Shown here one piece after another: positions 1 through 11,113 of a stretch of 64,000 nucleotides of DNA (the first letter of the stretch is position 1; each line of letters begins with the position of its first letter). A program made the translations under genes and the position numbers. Origin of the DNA: Prorocentrum cordatum. Lineage: Eukaryota > Sar > Dinophyceae > Prorocentrales > Prorocentraceae. The notes beneath the pieces were generated by a model that worked only from the letters and a program-made list of their open reading frames with translations, did not search any database and was not told the DNA's origin. The stretch covers positions 135,001 through 199,000 of the forward strand of contig CAUYUJ010006502.1 in the NCBI GenBank assembly GCA_963575745.1, given 5' to 3'.

Positions 1-1240
1 CGCTAGGGACCGTCTTGGGATGCCCGTTGGCCGTTGCGATGTCTTGTCGCGACGCGAAGAAAACTGGGCCCAAGGCCAGACTACTGGCCGACACGGAAAC
101 GGAGGAGGATCAGGAGCGTTCGGGGGACAGGCAGCAGGCTGATGTTGACTAAGGCGAGGGGCGGGGATCCTACTCGGTCGAGGCAGCGATTGTTTCACGG
201 TGCGCTGTTTTTGTCACGACGCGAAGAGATCTGGGCCAGCGGAGGCCCAGCCGGGCCGCCGCTCCCGGGACAGCACCGTGGCGCTGGTGCCCGCTGCCCT
301 GCACAGGGCGCCCTGGCCGTACACGTCCCTGGGGGGGGCGGTGGGCGCGGCTGCGCGGGAGGGGGGGGACTCGCGCTCGTCGGCAGCCGTCCCACCGCGG
401 CAGGGGAGGGGAGGAGGAGGGAGGAGGAGGAGGAGGAGGAGGAGGACTTGTTTTAACGCTACAGGTGCATTCGTTCGCCGTCCAGCCAGAAAACATGTGA
501 CCATGGATACCCGGGCGGACGGGGTAATTAGGAAGATGAAGAGGGGGGAGAGGAGGATAAGAAGGACTGGGAGGAGGAGAGAAGAGAATGAGGAGCAGAA
601 GAAAGGATGAGGATAATGAAGAGAGAGGGGGGTAAGAGGATGTATATATATATATATGTATACACTAGAACCACGCGCGCATTTCGCCCGCCTAACTTCT
701 AGCGCAATACAAGCCAACCACACAAGACCGAATGAGGATTCCCATCATTCCGCAAGGGTCACCAGAATACTTCCTGGTGGATGCTTCAGGAGGCGCTGAA
801 TAAGGCTCCGGGAAGTCGCGCAAGACATCCAAGAGAAGGACACAGGGCAGCCTAAGTTTCGTTCCGATAAGTTAGCGGGATATGCTCGAACATAGTTTCA
901 GGGAATATTATATACATAACAGTTTAGTTATGCAGGAGTGGGAAGCCTTCGCATGATTTACATCAGCACCAGAGGTGACATTCAACAATTAAGAACGAGA
1001 TCGAGGGATACAATTGCGAATGTCCAACGATCATGGGGATAATGCGGTTTCTTCAATACATTTGGGCGCACGTATTTTGCGGCATTCAAGTTTGAGTCAG
1101 GATCAAACTAGGATTAGACTATTGTCTTACGGGGCGAAGTTTGCTCGAGACGATTCGTCGAGGACTCTGTCACAACGAAACGCGTTCATAATGAGCGAAT
1201 GAATGTGAGCCCTAAGAGCCTGGCCAAACCATGCTGGGAG
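1..1240. other. Gene-free GC-rich then mixed DNA
   Basis: No ORF here has recognisable motifs. The first 450 bases are GC-rich and end in a GGA-type purine tract (about 401-449). Positions 530-640 are again purine-rich and end in a TA microsatellite (about 642-660). From 660 to 1240 the sequence is of ordinary complexity; I see no gene, RNA gene or repeat in it. Open frames on both strands look like by-products of GC- and purine-biased composition. Confidence 0.6.
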
Positions 1241-1600
1241 GCTTGTTCGAATGTCTTTGGGGGACGTTCTTAAAAGAGCTATTGGGGGTGTCTGGGGGGT
1301 TTGGCATCTCCGGTGTTTGGGGTCGCCTGGTGGCCTCTTGAGACTTTTTTGGGGCGCTTCGGGGGCCTCCTGGGACTCTTGGCACCTGGCCTTAAAATGT
1401 CGGCTAGGATCCCCGCTATTGCCCCTGTCTTGGGGCCGTCTTGAGGGCCTCTTGGGCCGTCGAGGCGACATCTTGAGCCGTCTTGGCGCTCTCTTCGGTC
1501 GTATTCGGGCCGTCGCGGGGAACTCTTGGGCTGTCTTGGTGCTGCCTTGGGGACCTCTTGGGCCGTCTTGGAGCCCTGTAGGATTGAAACAAACATGAGG
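1240..1600. repeat. CTTGGGGCC-type degenerate short-period repeat, plus-strand G/T orientation
   Basis: Variants of CTTGGGGCCGTCTTGG recur about every 10-12 bases. Both strands stay open in several frames and give Trp/Gly/Leu-rich or Arg/Pro/Lys-rich translations, which is expected of such a repeat and is not evidence of a protein. The same family recurs at 2690-3000, 28625-29600 and, in reverse orientation, at 38892-40850. Confidence 0.75.
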
Positions 1601-2690
1601 GATGCTGAGAGGAATGCGTGAAGGAAAGATGCGGAAAATGAGGAAGGAGGGAAGATGGCGCAGCGGAGGGGAGGGAGCAGAGGGTGGAACGGGAGACGGA
1701 AATGAACCAAAAACAACAGAAATATCAACAAGAACGGACAGCGATGGATGGGGAAAACGGAAACACACTCGGGGGCAATGCAAAACGCCTGGGCAAGGAG
1801 GGAAAGGTGAGGGGTCGACCTCGAAAAAATGAGTTTGAGGGAATTCCCTTTGTTTTCAAGCTGGGCCTCCTACTACTTCGTGGGGCAAGGTGCGGGATGA
1901 GGGCAGCGGAAGGAGGAAAGATTCAAAGAGAGATGCGGATGAGGGAAGGGGGAGACGGAAACGCAGAAAATGCGTGAAGGAGAGCCGAGGAGGAGGGAGC
2001 AGGACAAATGACGCAGCGGGGAGGCGTGAGGAGGAGAAAAAAGAGAAAGAGGTGGAACGGGAGACGGAAGAGAACGAAGAGCAGGAGAGAAAACAACGAG
2101 AGCTGACAACGGGGGATGGGGAAAACCTGAACGCACTCTGGGGCACGCCAAACCCTGGGACAGGAGGCAACGGATAGGGGGATCGACCTTGAAAAAACAG
2201 ATTGAAGGTACTTGCCTTTTTGAAAGTCGGGTCTAGAGGGCCCCACGGGCACCCAAGATCGCCCCAAAAGGCGTCCAAAAGTCCCCCCTAAGAGCTCTGG
2301 GGGACCTCCCGAAATTCCAAAACATTGAACCACCAGGAGTGAAGGAGAAACGAGGAGGAAGGAAGAGTGAAAAGGGCGCAGCGGGGAGGAGGAACGGGGG
2401 AGAGGAAGGAAAATGACGTGGAATGGACGGGAAACGCAGGAGAACCAAACACGAAGGAGAGATCACAGAGAACGAACAGCGAGGGGTGGCGGAGACAGAA
2501 GCGCACGAAGGAGGCGGAGAGAGGAAGGCGTGAAGGAGAGACGAGGAAGAGTGAGGAGGGAAAATAAGGCAACGGGGAGGATGGAAGAGAAGAGAAAAAA
2601 AACAAAAAAAACAAAAAACGTCGAACGGAAAACGGAAGGAAACCAAAAACAAGAAACAGCGATCGAACATAATGGGCTGCGAAGGATGGG
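1600..2690. repeat. Purine-rich higher-order repeat, about three units
   Basis: The plus strand is almost all G and A, with GGAGGAA, GAGAAGG and similar blocks. Three successive stretches (about 1600-1850, 1900-2200 and 2335-2680) repeat the same order: a purine block, then GATGGGGAAAAC or a relative followed by a less biased tail. The first two tails also share a GGTCGACCT/GGATCGACCT-type segment and an AAAAAA run. The strand asymmetry keeps several minus-strand frames open (Ser/Phe/Pro-rich translations), which I regard as non-coding. Confidence 0.6.
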
Positions 2691-3000
2691 GAGCCCCGTC
2701 GACGTCGTATCTGATGGTCTCTGTTTTCGGGGGCTTCTAGGGGGTTCGCAAGGCCTTTTTACGGCCTCGTGGCCTTTTCGGGCGCCTCTTAAGTGCCTCG
2801 TGGGGCCTATTGGAAGAACCTTGGATGTCTTTGGGGCGTTCAGGGAGCCAACTTGGTTGGGTCCGTCCCATGGTATACCGACGGTATATTGGATACCCCA
2901 TGGAGGCCCTCTCCGGGCGTTTCCAGGACCTGTTGGGCCCTGGTGGGGGCACCGTGAGCTCGAAAACGACCCAAGATCGCATCAGGACGGCCGTTCAGCG
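2690..3000. repeat. CTTGGGGCC-type degenerate repeat, second block
   Basis: Repeated GGCCTCGTGG, TTGGGCC and GGGCGTTT variants as in the block at 1240, less regular. It ends just before the LTR-like segment beginning at about 3065. Confidence 0.6.
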
Positions 3001-3064
3001 CCTCCCCTATCTGGAAGCTCTGGGATCGCCATGAGCGCATCAAGTCGTCTAGGGAGTGGGAAGT

Positions 3065-3350
3065 AAAGGTTTAGGCCTTGACCAAGAAGTACTATACTAG
3101 GATAACGTCGGCGGCGCATCGAGACCTCCCGCAATTCACCCCTAAATTGGCAAGCGAGCCGAAAAGGTAAGATATAAGCCGTGAGATGGAGAATCGGATC
3201 ATAGACAGACGTGGCCAGTGGTCTCTGTCTGATAAAATGCTCCAGTGCTCCAGAACGAATCGCACGCACTCGTAGAACTGGCATCTACGATTGCGCAATA
3301 TCGAGCTCTTTTCAAGTCGGGAGGAGAGGGGCCGAGCGCTAGATCAAAGT
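3065..3350 (-). repeat. LTR-like segment shared with 28385-28620
   Basis: This stretch and 28385-28620 align over about 230 bases in the same orientation. Shared blocks include GGATMACGTCGGCG, GGTAAGAKATAAGC, CGGATCATAGA and GAACTGGCAT-type words. It lies just beyond the RNase H end of the minus-strand copia-like element at 3.8-11.1 kb, while the other copy lies just upstream of the gag of a second minus-strand element. That placement fits a 3' LTR here and a 5' LTR there. I could not find the partner LTR of either element, so the exact LTR borders are not defined. Confidence 0.45.
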
Positions 3351-3788
3351 CCGAATGAGTTATATAAAGTGAAGAAGATGGGCGGGGATCTTGTTTTTCA
3401 ACACCCCTGACAGTGCGCAGGCAAGTAACTGAAAAAACAACACAGATTATTAGGGCCGAGCAAGGGCAAAACCCTGTGTTCAGCCGCAGATAATTATGGA
3501 CGGCCGCAAGCAAGACCGCGCGACCAAATGCCGGCCAAATGCCAGCCGTCAAAGCGCGCGGCGCGCGAGGGACTGTGGCCCGCCGGATAGACCCCCTCAA
3601 GAACTGAAAAAGTAAAAGGACCGTGCACGGGCTGTCGCATGAGCTGCGAAGGTACACGCCCGTCGCCAGACAAGGAGAACTACGCGCAAGCGTTTGGGTA
3701 GTCATCCTCACGCCTATCCGCTAGCCCTGAGTAGGGTACCCTTATGTTGGCGCTGTCTCTGCCTTGTTTCGACAAGGCATGTACTTCT
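3350..3788. other. Region between LTR-like segment and RNase H remnant
   Basis: No recognisable protein motif. A minus-strand frame (3199-3711) is open but resembles nothing known. The stretch may be part of the LTR or 3' untranslated region of the element read on the minus strand. No duplicate of it was found near the element's other end. Confidence 0.4.
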
Positions 3789-4264
3789 TTACGTCATCTT
3801 TGAAGCGCTGATTGCCTTCCATAACTTGCCGCAGCGACGCCCGATCAATGCGCCCTCTGTCATGCCCCGCGCATCGCGCCACTGCGCGCTATGAACAATA
3901 CCTCGACCCATCATTTGCCTCATCCAGCTGACGCGCCCCAGCAGGGCGCGCTCGGCCAGCCTCTTCCAGTCCTCACCTGACAGGGTTTTAAAAGGCCGAC
4001 TCAGCGCCCATGGTAAGGACGGACTCACTGCTGAGACCACCCGACTCTAAAAAATTATGTTGTTGACTGGGGGGCCCCATCTTTAAGCTCATGTAGCGTG
4101 ACTGTGGTGGGGTGGCAGCGGTCTGGATTACGCGCGGCTGTCGCTGTTTCAGCTGGGTAGCTGGAACGCACCTGCAAGCGATGTGACTTGCAGCATGCGC
4201 CGATCAGATGCACTACTGCCTCGTCGCTAGGCGCGTGTCCGCGCAGTAGAAAGCCCGGCCCCAT
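3789..4264 (-). pseudogene. Copia-like RNase H domain remnant (element 1)
   Basis: Two minus-strand frames carry the end of a copia-type RNase H. In 4055-4264 the block VHLIGACCKSHRLQVRSSYP resembles the strand-helix region of dinoflagellate copia RNase H. In 3789-4040 LLGRVSWMRQMMGRG is followed by AQWRDARGMTEGALIG, resembling the C-terminal part where ADxxTKG is usually seen. The usual Asp of that motif is lost (MTEGAL in place of MTADGHT-like). A frame change lies between the parts. The RT remnant is immediately upstream on the same strand. Identification rests on recalled family patterns. Confidence 0.55.
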
Positions 4265-4654
4265 CGGGCGCCAAATCCTTTACTTCGTCGTCTTCGCCCC
4301 CATTAAGGCAGCGATGTCTGGAGTCACCGCGAAGGTCCACTTCTCCGGTCGCAGTCATAAGCTGCTATATGATTTTCATTTGACCTCGCTGAAGTACGCG
4401 CGCGACGGCGCAAGTCTTCGCGTAGGGGGGTTCGCGGGCGCCCGAACTCGCAAAAGCGACGCGCGCGCCGTCGACCGCGCCGGAGCGATTGACGCGCGCG
4501 CCAAGGCCCCGCGTAAAACTGACGAACGCGTGGGATGCTGTCTTCGCTGCTTGGGGCGAAGCTTTTTTATATCTCCATTCTGGTCTGGCTAGACGCGGCC
4601 GCCCTGGGTCTCAGCGTAGCGCACGGCGAACTTGGCGTAGCAGTGAAAATTCAG

Positions 4655-5195
4655 TTAGCATGCGCCGAACGTACTTTCTTCACATGTGACGTACTTGTCT
4701 GTGGCGTCCTCCACTCCTGCTATGTTTATGTCATCGCCGCGCCCGGCTGTTAAGAGGCTTGGGCCTGTCTCGAATCCCTCATCGCATGACGTGAGTTTCT
4801 GCCCGAAGCCTCCCGCGATGGCCCTGAGCTTCAATGAGAATGCCCCAGGGGCATATGCGGCGCCTGCGTCTGGCATAAGACACTGCAAACAGAGCTTTGA
4901 CTCGCCGGGCAGTGCGCGCAGCACCGAAGCTGAACCACGTGGAAGAGTAGAGCAGACAATGCGCTCTTTCCCTTCAGTGGCTTCTGTCTGCCAGCACACG
5001 ACAGGTCGGGCCCTTCCAGCAAGCTTTATCGACGTCCGTGAACGCAGTGATCCACTGTTTCTCGCGCACAGCCGCGCAGGCAAGCAGTCTCTGGCTTGCT
5101 CGACGAGCTGAAAGTGGGAAGGCTTCTACGTCGGATGCTTCGACGCCCCTAAAGCCACGAAGAACAAGGCGTAATCGCAAAATCCGTTCCATCAC
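4655..5195 (-). pseudogene. Copia-like reverse transcriptase remnant (element 1)
   Basis: Two overlapping minus-strand frames together give the palm and fingers of a copia RT. The 4974-5195 frame has RILRLRLVLRGFRGVEASD and TAFTDVDKACWKG, the region holding the first catalytic Asp. The 4655-5083 frame has LPRGSASVLRALPG, APGAFSLKLRAIAGGFGQ and then GRGDDINIAG, the YVDD-box equivalent (here GDD, at about 4731-4739). The frameshift between the frames makes it inactive as written. The integrase lies upstream and RNase H downstream, as in Ty1/copia elements. Confidence 0.7.
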
Positions 5196-5467
5196 GCCTT
5201 TGTCGTTCTTGAGAAACTTCCGTCTACGCGTATCTAGATGTCATGCTGTTGGTAACAGTCTTGAGTCCTGCATCTTGAAGCATTTATTCTCGTGCCGCAT
5301 GTTGAATTCCGTGTACAACGCCATGGAGATGCGTCGGGCCGGCGCGAATATCTGCTGTTCGTCCGGAAGTCGTCTTCCTTGACAACGCAAGCTGTTCTTG
5401 CTGCGGCTGAGACGTACACGAGCATTGTGGTTACTTGGTCGTTGTGTGATGACTCGTATTCTTGCTC

Positions 5468-5701
5468 TCACATAACAACTTTAGCCATGCCAAGGGTGAA
5501 ACAAAGGTCAACATACTGACCGTGTTCGTCTGAATCGAAGTCGTAAGATTTGTCATATTCTGTGGTCCACGGTGCCAGGAAGGTTTCGTTGGTGTCACGA
5601 TCCCATGCATAACCTATCTCTCGCAAGTGTCCTTGCTCCTCACTGGCCGCAGCCACGGGCGCGCGGTCGTCTGCGACCATCTCGGCGGGCATGGGGCGCA
5701 A
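5468..5701 (-). pseudogene. Short frame between integrase and RT of element 1, unrecognised
   Basis: A 77-codon minus-strand frame with an acidic stretch (YDFDSDEHGQYVDL) lies where copia polyproteins have a variable linker between integrase and RT. No catalytic motif is visible. The neighbouring 5702-6428 stretch has only short frames in changing phase, including 5822-6037 on the minus strand; I assign no function to it. The likely meaning is decayed polyprotein linker. Confidence 0.3.
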
Positions 5702-6428
5702 AGACTACCATGAGGGCGCCTCGAGCAGTTCCTTTACCTCTTGCGCTCGACACGCCACGTTTCCATGATGTGTGTGTTCTAGGTTCGTTTCTGAGTCCTC
5801 AGATATGTCGGTAGGCCGCCGTCAAGCGCGGCCAGCGCTGGAGGTGGCGCCTCCTCTCGGGCGCGGCCGCCCGACGCTGGCGCGTTCGCCAGGCCCTCCA
5901 ACGTTGAAAGGTCCTCGGCAACGCCTTTGAGGCTTTGAAGGCTTCAAGCACATTACTATTCGCGCGCATGTGGTTCCCGCGATACCATGGGCATTCAGCA
6001 CGGTACCTTCGGACTCGTAAAAATGAAATCCTGGCATGACGTCGTTGTCAGAGCGTGCCCTGGCGCCGCTAGCATTGGGTTATGTCGGCAACCTGTGGAT
6101 GATTCAGCCAAATGCAACGCCGCTAAGTTCCTATCCTAAAGTAGTTTCCGATGAAGAACTGTGGGGCTATATGTACATTCGGCGAGAGATGCCTCGCCGT
6201 AGTCTTCAGCAAATTACCTCCCCTGGTAGGCAGGTGGCCACAGACCGCGGCCGTTTACCTGCAGGCAGGCCCGCGATAGAGGCCATCGCTTTTCGCGTGG
6301 CCGCAGTATCCGAGCCGATCTCGCGGACCAGAAACACCTGAATATCTAATGTGCGTCGTAAGTCTGAGTGCCGCACTAAGACTTCCCGACCGCCGACCTG
6401 CGCTACAGACTGACCACGGTCGGGGCAA

Positions 6429-6830
6429 TTACGGGCAATAGGGCATGGACCACGCCATCACCCCAGTCGTCCTTCGTAGTGGTCGGTTGGCGGTAGTCCA
6501 CGAGATCCAATGGCTGATAGTTGTGGTGCCCTGCTGCTGTCGGTGTTTGTGCGTCGGGCTCAATTGTTTTTGGCTACTGTTGTGGCCTGTGTTATGGCTT
6601 CGATGCATGCTTCTCTGATCTTCTGTACTTGGTTGTGATCGGACGTTGCCGCCCCCGTTGGTAGTGCAATGCCGGCAGGTCTGGTAAACAGGCCGGTCGT
6701 CGTCCACGTAGTGCGTGGCATGGCGGCACCCCGCTGTAGAATGTGAAACGCCTAGGAGGCACATGGGCATTCGTGCAGTAGACGTGTAAAAAACCCACGT
6801 AGCGTTGCGCCGTTCAAAATATTCTTCCAT
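6429..6830 (-). pseudogene. C-terminal part of integrase region (element 1)
   Basis: The minus-strand frame starts with MEEYFERRNATWVFY. Together with a preceding different frame (about 6830-6920, which reads GQHATAIEAR in the minus direction) it resembles the region of copia-like integrase around the last catalytic Glu and the following helix. Downstream the frame becomes Thr/Ser/Arg-rich and unconvincing. It lies just after the integrase core segment and before the RT remnant. It is broken by frameshifts. Confidence 0.4.
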
Positions 6831-6952
6831 AACATGTAGGGCGTGTCCCAGAATGCCGCTGCGTGCTTCGATGGCAGTGGCATGCTGGCCTCGCGCACGA
6901 ATGAGATTCCCTGTCCTTCATGCCTTCAGGATGGCTTGGGCGGCATCATTGT

Positions 6953-8167
6953 TCAGAGCACCTTCGCCGTCGGAGCGCAGCGCTGTGGTTGGGCCGTGCT
7001 GCATCTAGCAGATGCGATAGGCGTCAAATGCCGCGTGCATCGTCCCGTCGGCAATCTCTTGGCCTGCATCGTCTCGTCGGCAATCTCTTGGCCTGCAGCC
7101 CAACAAATACATCGGTTGATGATGTGAACCGCGATGCGTTTTGTAGACATCGAGTCACACTCGACTTCTTCGTTGAATTTGCCAGGGAGACTTATTGAAG
7201 GCATTCCAGTATTACCTGGTTTCTGCCAGGCCCTGCGCTCACGGCATGAGTCCACGACTACCGTTACCACGCTAATTCGTACAACATCCAATCCCACACG
7301 CGACATAATCGCACGCATCTTTTGTTCAGAATCGTGGCGCCAGCGTAGGTGGAATTGTCGTAACTCTTTCAGCGCGATGGTCGGATCGTAGCTTCGTAGA
7401 TTTTGGAGACTGATCTGAATGTCAAATCTTGACCAGTCAGGAAATATTGCGCGCGGCTGTGCTCCCGCTGGAGGTGAGGGAGGAGGCGGTTCCACGCCGC
7501 TCTCCGCTGGCCCGCGACGTCCCGCGATGCGCGGGGGGTCAGAAGTGCCGCCAGCCCCAGAGCCACTGCGTGCGCCTCCCGTCCCATCGTAGCTGCTGGC
7601 GTCCACGGTTGTGTCCCGGGGATTTCTGCGCGCGGGGAGAGGTGCCCGTGCTTCTCCAACTTGTTTCTGTCGAGCTGGCGGTAGCTCTGCCAGTGCAGGT
7701 AACTCGTCAAAAAAATCGTTTGGTGCCGCTGCTGGCGCAGCAGCAGCAGCAGGCGCTGGTGCCCCTTTCACCGGTGCTGGCGCAGCCAGTGGGGCTTGTC
7801 CGTGGTTGGCTGTCATTTGCCACGGTTGGGCTAACCTACGCTTGCCTGGCGTCAGCAGGTGAACCCGCTTGTGTTTGCCGCAGTCCTGCCTGCAATTAAT
7901 TTGGGCATGCCCAGTGCAAGGGTTCCTTGTCAAACCACCGACATTTGCGCTGATTTCGGCTGTGACTTGGTGAGTTGGTTTCAACGTTGCCGATGCAAGC
8001 TGGGCAACCAAGTCCACCCGATGGTGGTCGTTTGATGGATATGTATTCTCTCCCCGTGGCACAGCGGGATCATCGAGGTCGAACACAGCACTGTTGACCA
8101 CGAAGGGTGCTCGCGCAATGCCTGTCGGCAAACGATGCGTTGCCTCGCGCGTAAAGAGATGCTGCAA
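6953..8167 (-). pseudogene. Retroelement polyprotein fragment with integrase zinc-binding and core region (element 1)
   Basis: A 404-codon minus-strand frame, the longest in this element. Residues 1-110 are unassigned. Residues 120-250 are an Ala/Pro-rich linker (APAPVKGAPAPAAAAAPAAA). From about residue 253 comes DIQISLQNLRSYDPTIALKE followed by LRQFHLRWRHDSEQKMRAIM and, later, DSCRERRAW, the pattern of an H-H-C-C integrase zinc finger whose second Cys is degraded. FNEEVECDSM then carries the first Asp of the integrase catalytic core, and IAVHIINRCICW the following beta strand. The remaining catalytic residues are not in this frame. Element type is confident, catalytic activity is not expected. 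Confidence 0.6.
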
Positions 8168-8929
8168 TCTGGGCTGCGTCTTCGATCAGCGATTGCATCT
8201 TTGACGTGCACTGGGCCGCCTGCGCCAGTGCTCGCAAGCGCGCTCGGGCATGTTCACGGTGGCAGGAACATCTCTTGTTTGCAAATGGTCTACGGATTGC
8301 TGGATGATTGGCCATCGTGTCATTAGGTTTCGTGCTGAGAGTGCCAAATCAATCGCGTAATCCTGTCGAGCACCGGTGCATCACCTGCGTGCCAGTGGCC
8401 TTGCGTTGACTGGCGCCGCCGAGTGGGCAATCATCCACCCAGGCGCCGACCGGCTGTCTCCCGAGAAACATGGGTTGGAAGTCATCTTCCATGACGGCTA
8501 CCTTGCCGCAGAAGATGACATGGGGAAGGTCCTCCCTGTGGTGTTTGTACCAAATATCGTGGTTGACTTGGGAGCGAAAGTGCGATGGCAAGCCCGCGGT
8601 TCTGCACATGGGTTGAAGTATCACTATTGTGACAAAGCGCGCGCGCTGGTATGTTCCACTGGGATGCCCAAGTCAATGTCGGGTACGTTTATCTAGGATA
8701 CCTCCAGAGGTGAGCTCCCTTCTGAGTGCGAGTTGCGCTATGCCGGCAGTGCCTCCACACCATTCTAACGCATCTACGCAATTTTTCCTCCCGCAGCTGA
8801 AAGCGGGCATAATCGCTAGCATTTCGGCGCGCGTGCCCGCCATGACGCTTGGCAATTTTAAGAACAGGCCGCCGTCCTCATTTGACTCCAACTCTTCAAT
8901 TAGAGCGTCGGAAACCAGCCCGGCATATC
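8168..8929 (-). pseudogene. Unassigned interior of element 1
   Basis: Short minus-strand frames (8070-8315, 8349-8624 and 8482-8676) overlap here with changing phase. One reads WYKHHREDLPHVIFCG and DDCPLGGASQRK, without a domain I can name. The position between protease and integrase suggests decayed polyprotein. Confidence 0.3.
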
Positions 8930-9442
8930 CTATGCCTTCGAGGTCGTCGCCGCAATCATCGCTGCTGTCTTCAACATGGCTTGGTTCCTATTCCACTTTG
9001 ATGTCGGCTTCCTTATGAACCTTTGGTTGTTCTTCCTGTTGCATCGAAACATCATCGGGCAACGCTGCTTGCCCGTTAGGCGCGTCCACCGATGTCGGAC
9101 AAGTCGGAATCTCAGATAGGCCCCGTCGAGCGCAATCGAGAGGGGAAGAGATCGATCATCTTCGATGAACGCCACTCGTTTCTCGTGGCTCGGCGGTCGT
9201 GCGTGCCCGAGCAAAGCTGGGGGGGCCGATTCCCAGGGCAGTCTCGCACTTGCGTTGCGGACTCTGGGCGTTAACGGCGCTTTCCGATTATGTCCGGTTG
9301 ACTTGTCTTTGAGATTGACATATTCAACCGCCTTCTTTTTGTAGAGTGCGTGAGTGGCGCGACGCGCGCCGTCGCCGCACCGCGGACCGCCGCCGCTGGA
9401 CTGAATGTAGTTGCGCGCGTTCGTATCTGCACGGGTGAACAC
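8930..9442 (-). pseudogene. Unassigned basic frame within element 1
   Basis: A 170-codon minus-strand frame rich in Arg, Ala and Lys, with no motif I recognise and no membrane segment. It lies between the protease and integrase traces of the same-strand element, so polyprotein origin is the simplest reading. It could equally be a chance frame in GC-rich DNA. Confidence 0.25.
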
Positions 9443-9541
9443 TTGCGTTTACACAGGCGCGTTATCTTTATTCATGTGTCTACAAAAATTTGTCAACGAA
9501 CTGCGCTGTCAGGGATGCCCCGTGTCTTGTTTCACCGTTGA

Positions 9542-10135
9542 TCATGTTGAGCATGTTGCCGGTCGTTTGGGGCATGATGTATATTTCTGTTGTTCGGAAC
9601 AGGTTGGCCTCGTAAGCACGACCGAACTTAATGTCGACACAGCGGAGACGCATCCGGATATTCCCTGAGTTTTCAGCTTTGGAGAGCCTCTTGTATAGGA
9701 ACTAGCTTTCAGATGCATCCAGGCGGCCCCTATTGCGACCATCTTCATTGCGAGGGCACGTGCTTTAGCTGGGAGATCACGCATTTCCTCATGGCGTGGC
9801 CCAGCCCGTTTGCCAGGGAATCTGAGATGCCAACCAGCGGGCGTGGCTACCCAGAGCAACGCGTCGTCTCCTAAAAGGATTCCTCCGAGGTACTGTGCCC
9901 CCATCGATGTCACCACCCCATCCTTACTAAAACACTCGCACGTAAATCCTCGGCGGCATAATTCGGCGGAAGCCGTGCGCATACCGTCTGCAACAATTGC
10001 GTCGAAACGGTAAGACGAATTCTTTGTTCTTGGGCGCGTGTCCACGCTGTCCTTCGTTGAAAGGCACGCGTCCGTGCTTCTGGCCCCTTGGGGCAGCGCG
10101 CAGGTTTGGCCTGAGGGCCCGCCTGCCTCCGTCAA
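9542..10135 (-). pseudogene. Unassigned 197-codon frame within element 1
   Basis: Minus-strand frame with a protein-like middle section (FDAIVADGMRTASAELCRRG, then LLGDDALLWVATPAGWHLRF and ARALAMKMVAIGAAWMHLKA). Its composition is more protein-like than its neighbours, with alternating hydrophobic stretches and few low-complexity runs. I cannot assign a family. It sits between the protease (upstream on this strand) and the integrase. It may be an extra polyprotein domain or an unrelated older insertion. Confidence 0.3.
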
Positions 10136-10605
10136 CGGGGCTCGCCAATCTGGGGCAGGATGCCCGCCGTCTCATCGCCCGAGAAAGTCCCCCCCCCGCT
10201 CGCGCCCTGCCCGGCGGTGTTCGACGACGAGCTAGGGTCTCCGATGTAGAAGATCTGCGGCATGTCCTCCGCAATCGGGATGGTGCCCCAATCTTTCCTA
10301 GGCGTGGCCGCCCATAATGCGTTGGGGCCCCCCGTGGGCCAGCCCCTCGCCTCCTCCAGATGTGGGCGGAGAGGGTTCGTGACAGGGCCCGGGCCCCACT
10401 TGCCAGCTGCCTCCCTCACTTGGTTGTGGGCGCCTGCCAACGGCGCGCGCGCCATCTCATGGCGATCCACTGGGCGATAGGATCGATGCCAGAGGTCCAT
10501 TGTCGAACTGACCATCATAATGACAGAGTCATCCACGGCCCGATGCATGAAGCGGTTCAGCGTCGCGCGGTGGCATTCGCCAATGTCTCGGCATGCCTGA
10601 GACAC
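10132..10605 (-). pseudogene. Unassigned frame downstream of protease (element 1)
   Basis: A 157-codon minus-strand frame that partly overlaps the protease frame in another phase. It contains Gly/Pro-rich sequence (GPGPVTNPLRPHLEEARGW) and no recognised motif. Taken as decayed polyprotein following the protease. Confidence 0.25.
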
Positions 10606-11033
10606 CTGTCCACGGTCGGCCGCTGTCTCGCAGGGGTGGAGCTCCCTGCGCTGACAGAAGGCAAGCCAGCAAAGATAATGCGTTCTTTGACTTCCTCCAG
10701 GGTCAGGATTGTCCTCTTTGACTGCGTGGAGGCAAGGCCGAGACTGGCGGGCAGGTCAGAGCCAGATCCATCGGCAATGTCACCAACAAAAACCGTCCGC
10801 CTTTGAGGTTGGTGGCTTCTTGTGATGACGGCACTTGCACAATCTTGCATGTTCCAGGAGTCCGGCACATGGCCGCGCTGCTGCCAACTCCGTCGGCGCA
10901 CAGCAGCCTCTTGTTCCAGAGCCTTCGGAATGCGTCCATGCTGGCGGGTTGGGTTGTCGAGCTCCCGCGCAGCGTCGACTCCAATGATATTGGTGTCCAG
11001 ACCACTGTCAACCAACAGACTGAGTTTTTCCAA
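10557..11033 (-). pseudogene. Retroelement aspartic protease remnant (element 1)
   Basis: The minus-strand frame begins MEKLSLLVDSGLDTNIIG. DSG is the retropepsin active-site triad, preceded by the hydrophobic strand and followed by the usual xxNIIG turn. About 90 residues later SDLPASLGLASTQSKRTIL matches the second conserved region (LPALLG-type, then a strand ending in IIFAG) seen in dinoflagellate copia proteases. The enzyme would cleave the gag-pol polyprotein. The frame stops before the integrase, so the reading is broken. Upstream sequence (11.1-11.6 kb) would be expected to hold gag, but no zinc knuckle is visible. Confidence 0.6.
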
Positions 11034-11113
11034 GAATCAGAGTTTTGAGCCTGCCTGCTGAGTACACATTCTGAAAGCCAGCTGGAGTCGAGATCGCATG
11101 CGCGTCCGCACAC

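Larger units (their letters stand above)
3065..11113 (-). mobile_element. Decayed Ty1/copia-like retroelement (element 1)
   Basis: Reading the minus strand from high to low coordinate, the expected retroelement blocks appear: an aspartic protease with a DSG active site (about 10.98-11.03 kb), an integrase with its zinc-binding region (6.6-7.6 kb), a reverse transcriptase (4.65-5.2 kb) and RNase H (3.8-4.3 kb). Integrase before RT is the Ty1/copia order. The frame changes many times, so nothing full length can be made. The 8.2-10.5 kb stretch between protease and integrase holds long unassigned frames. An LTR-like segment at 3065-3350 is the likely 3' end; the 5' end is undefined. Confidence 0.65.

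Noticed and set aside
3199-3711. 170-codon minus-strand ORF as a gene
   Set aside because: No motif; it overlaps the LTR-like segment and is better read as the non-coding end of element 1.
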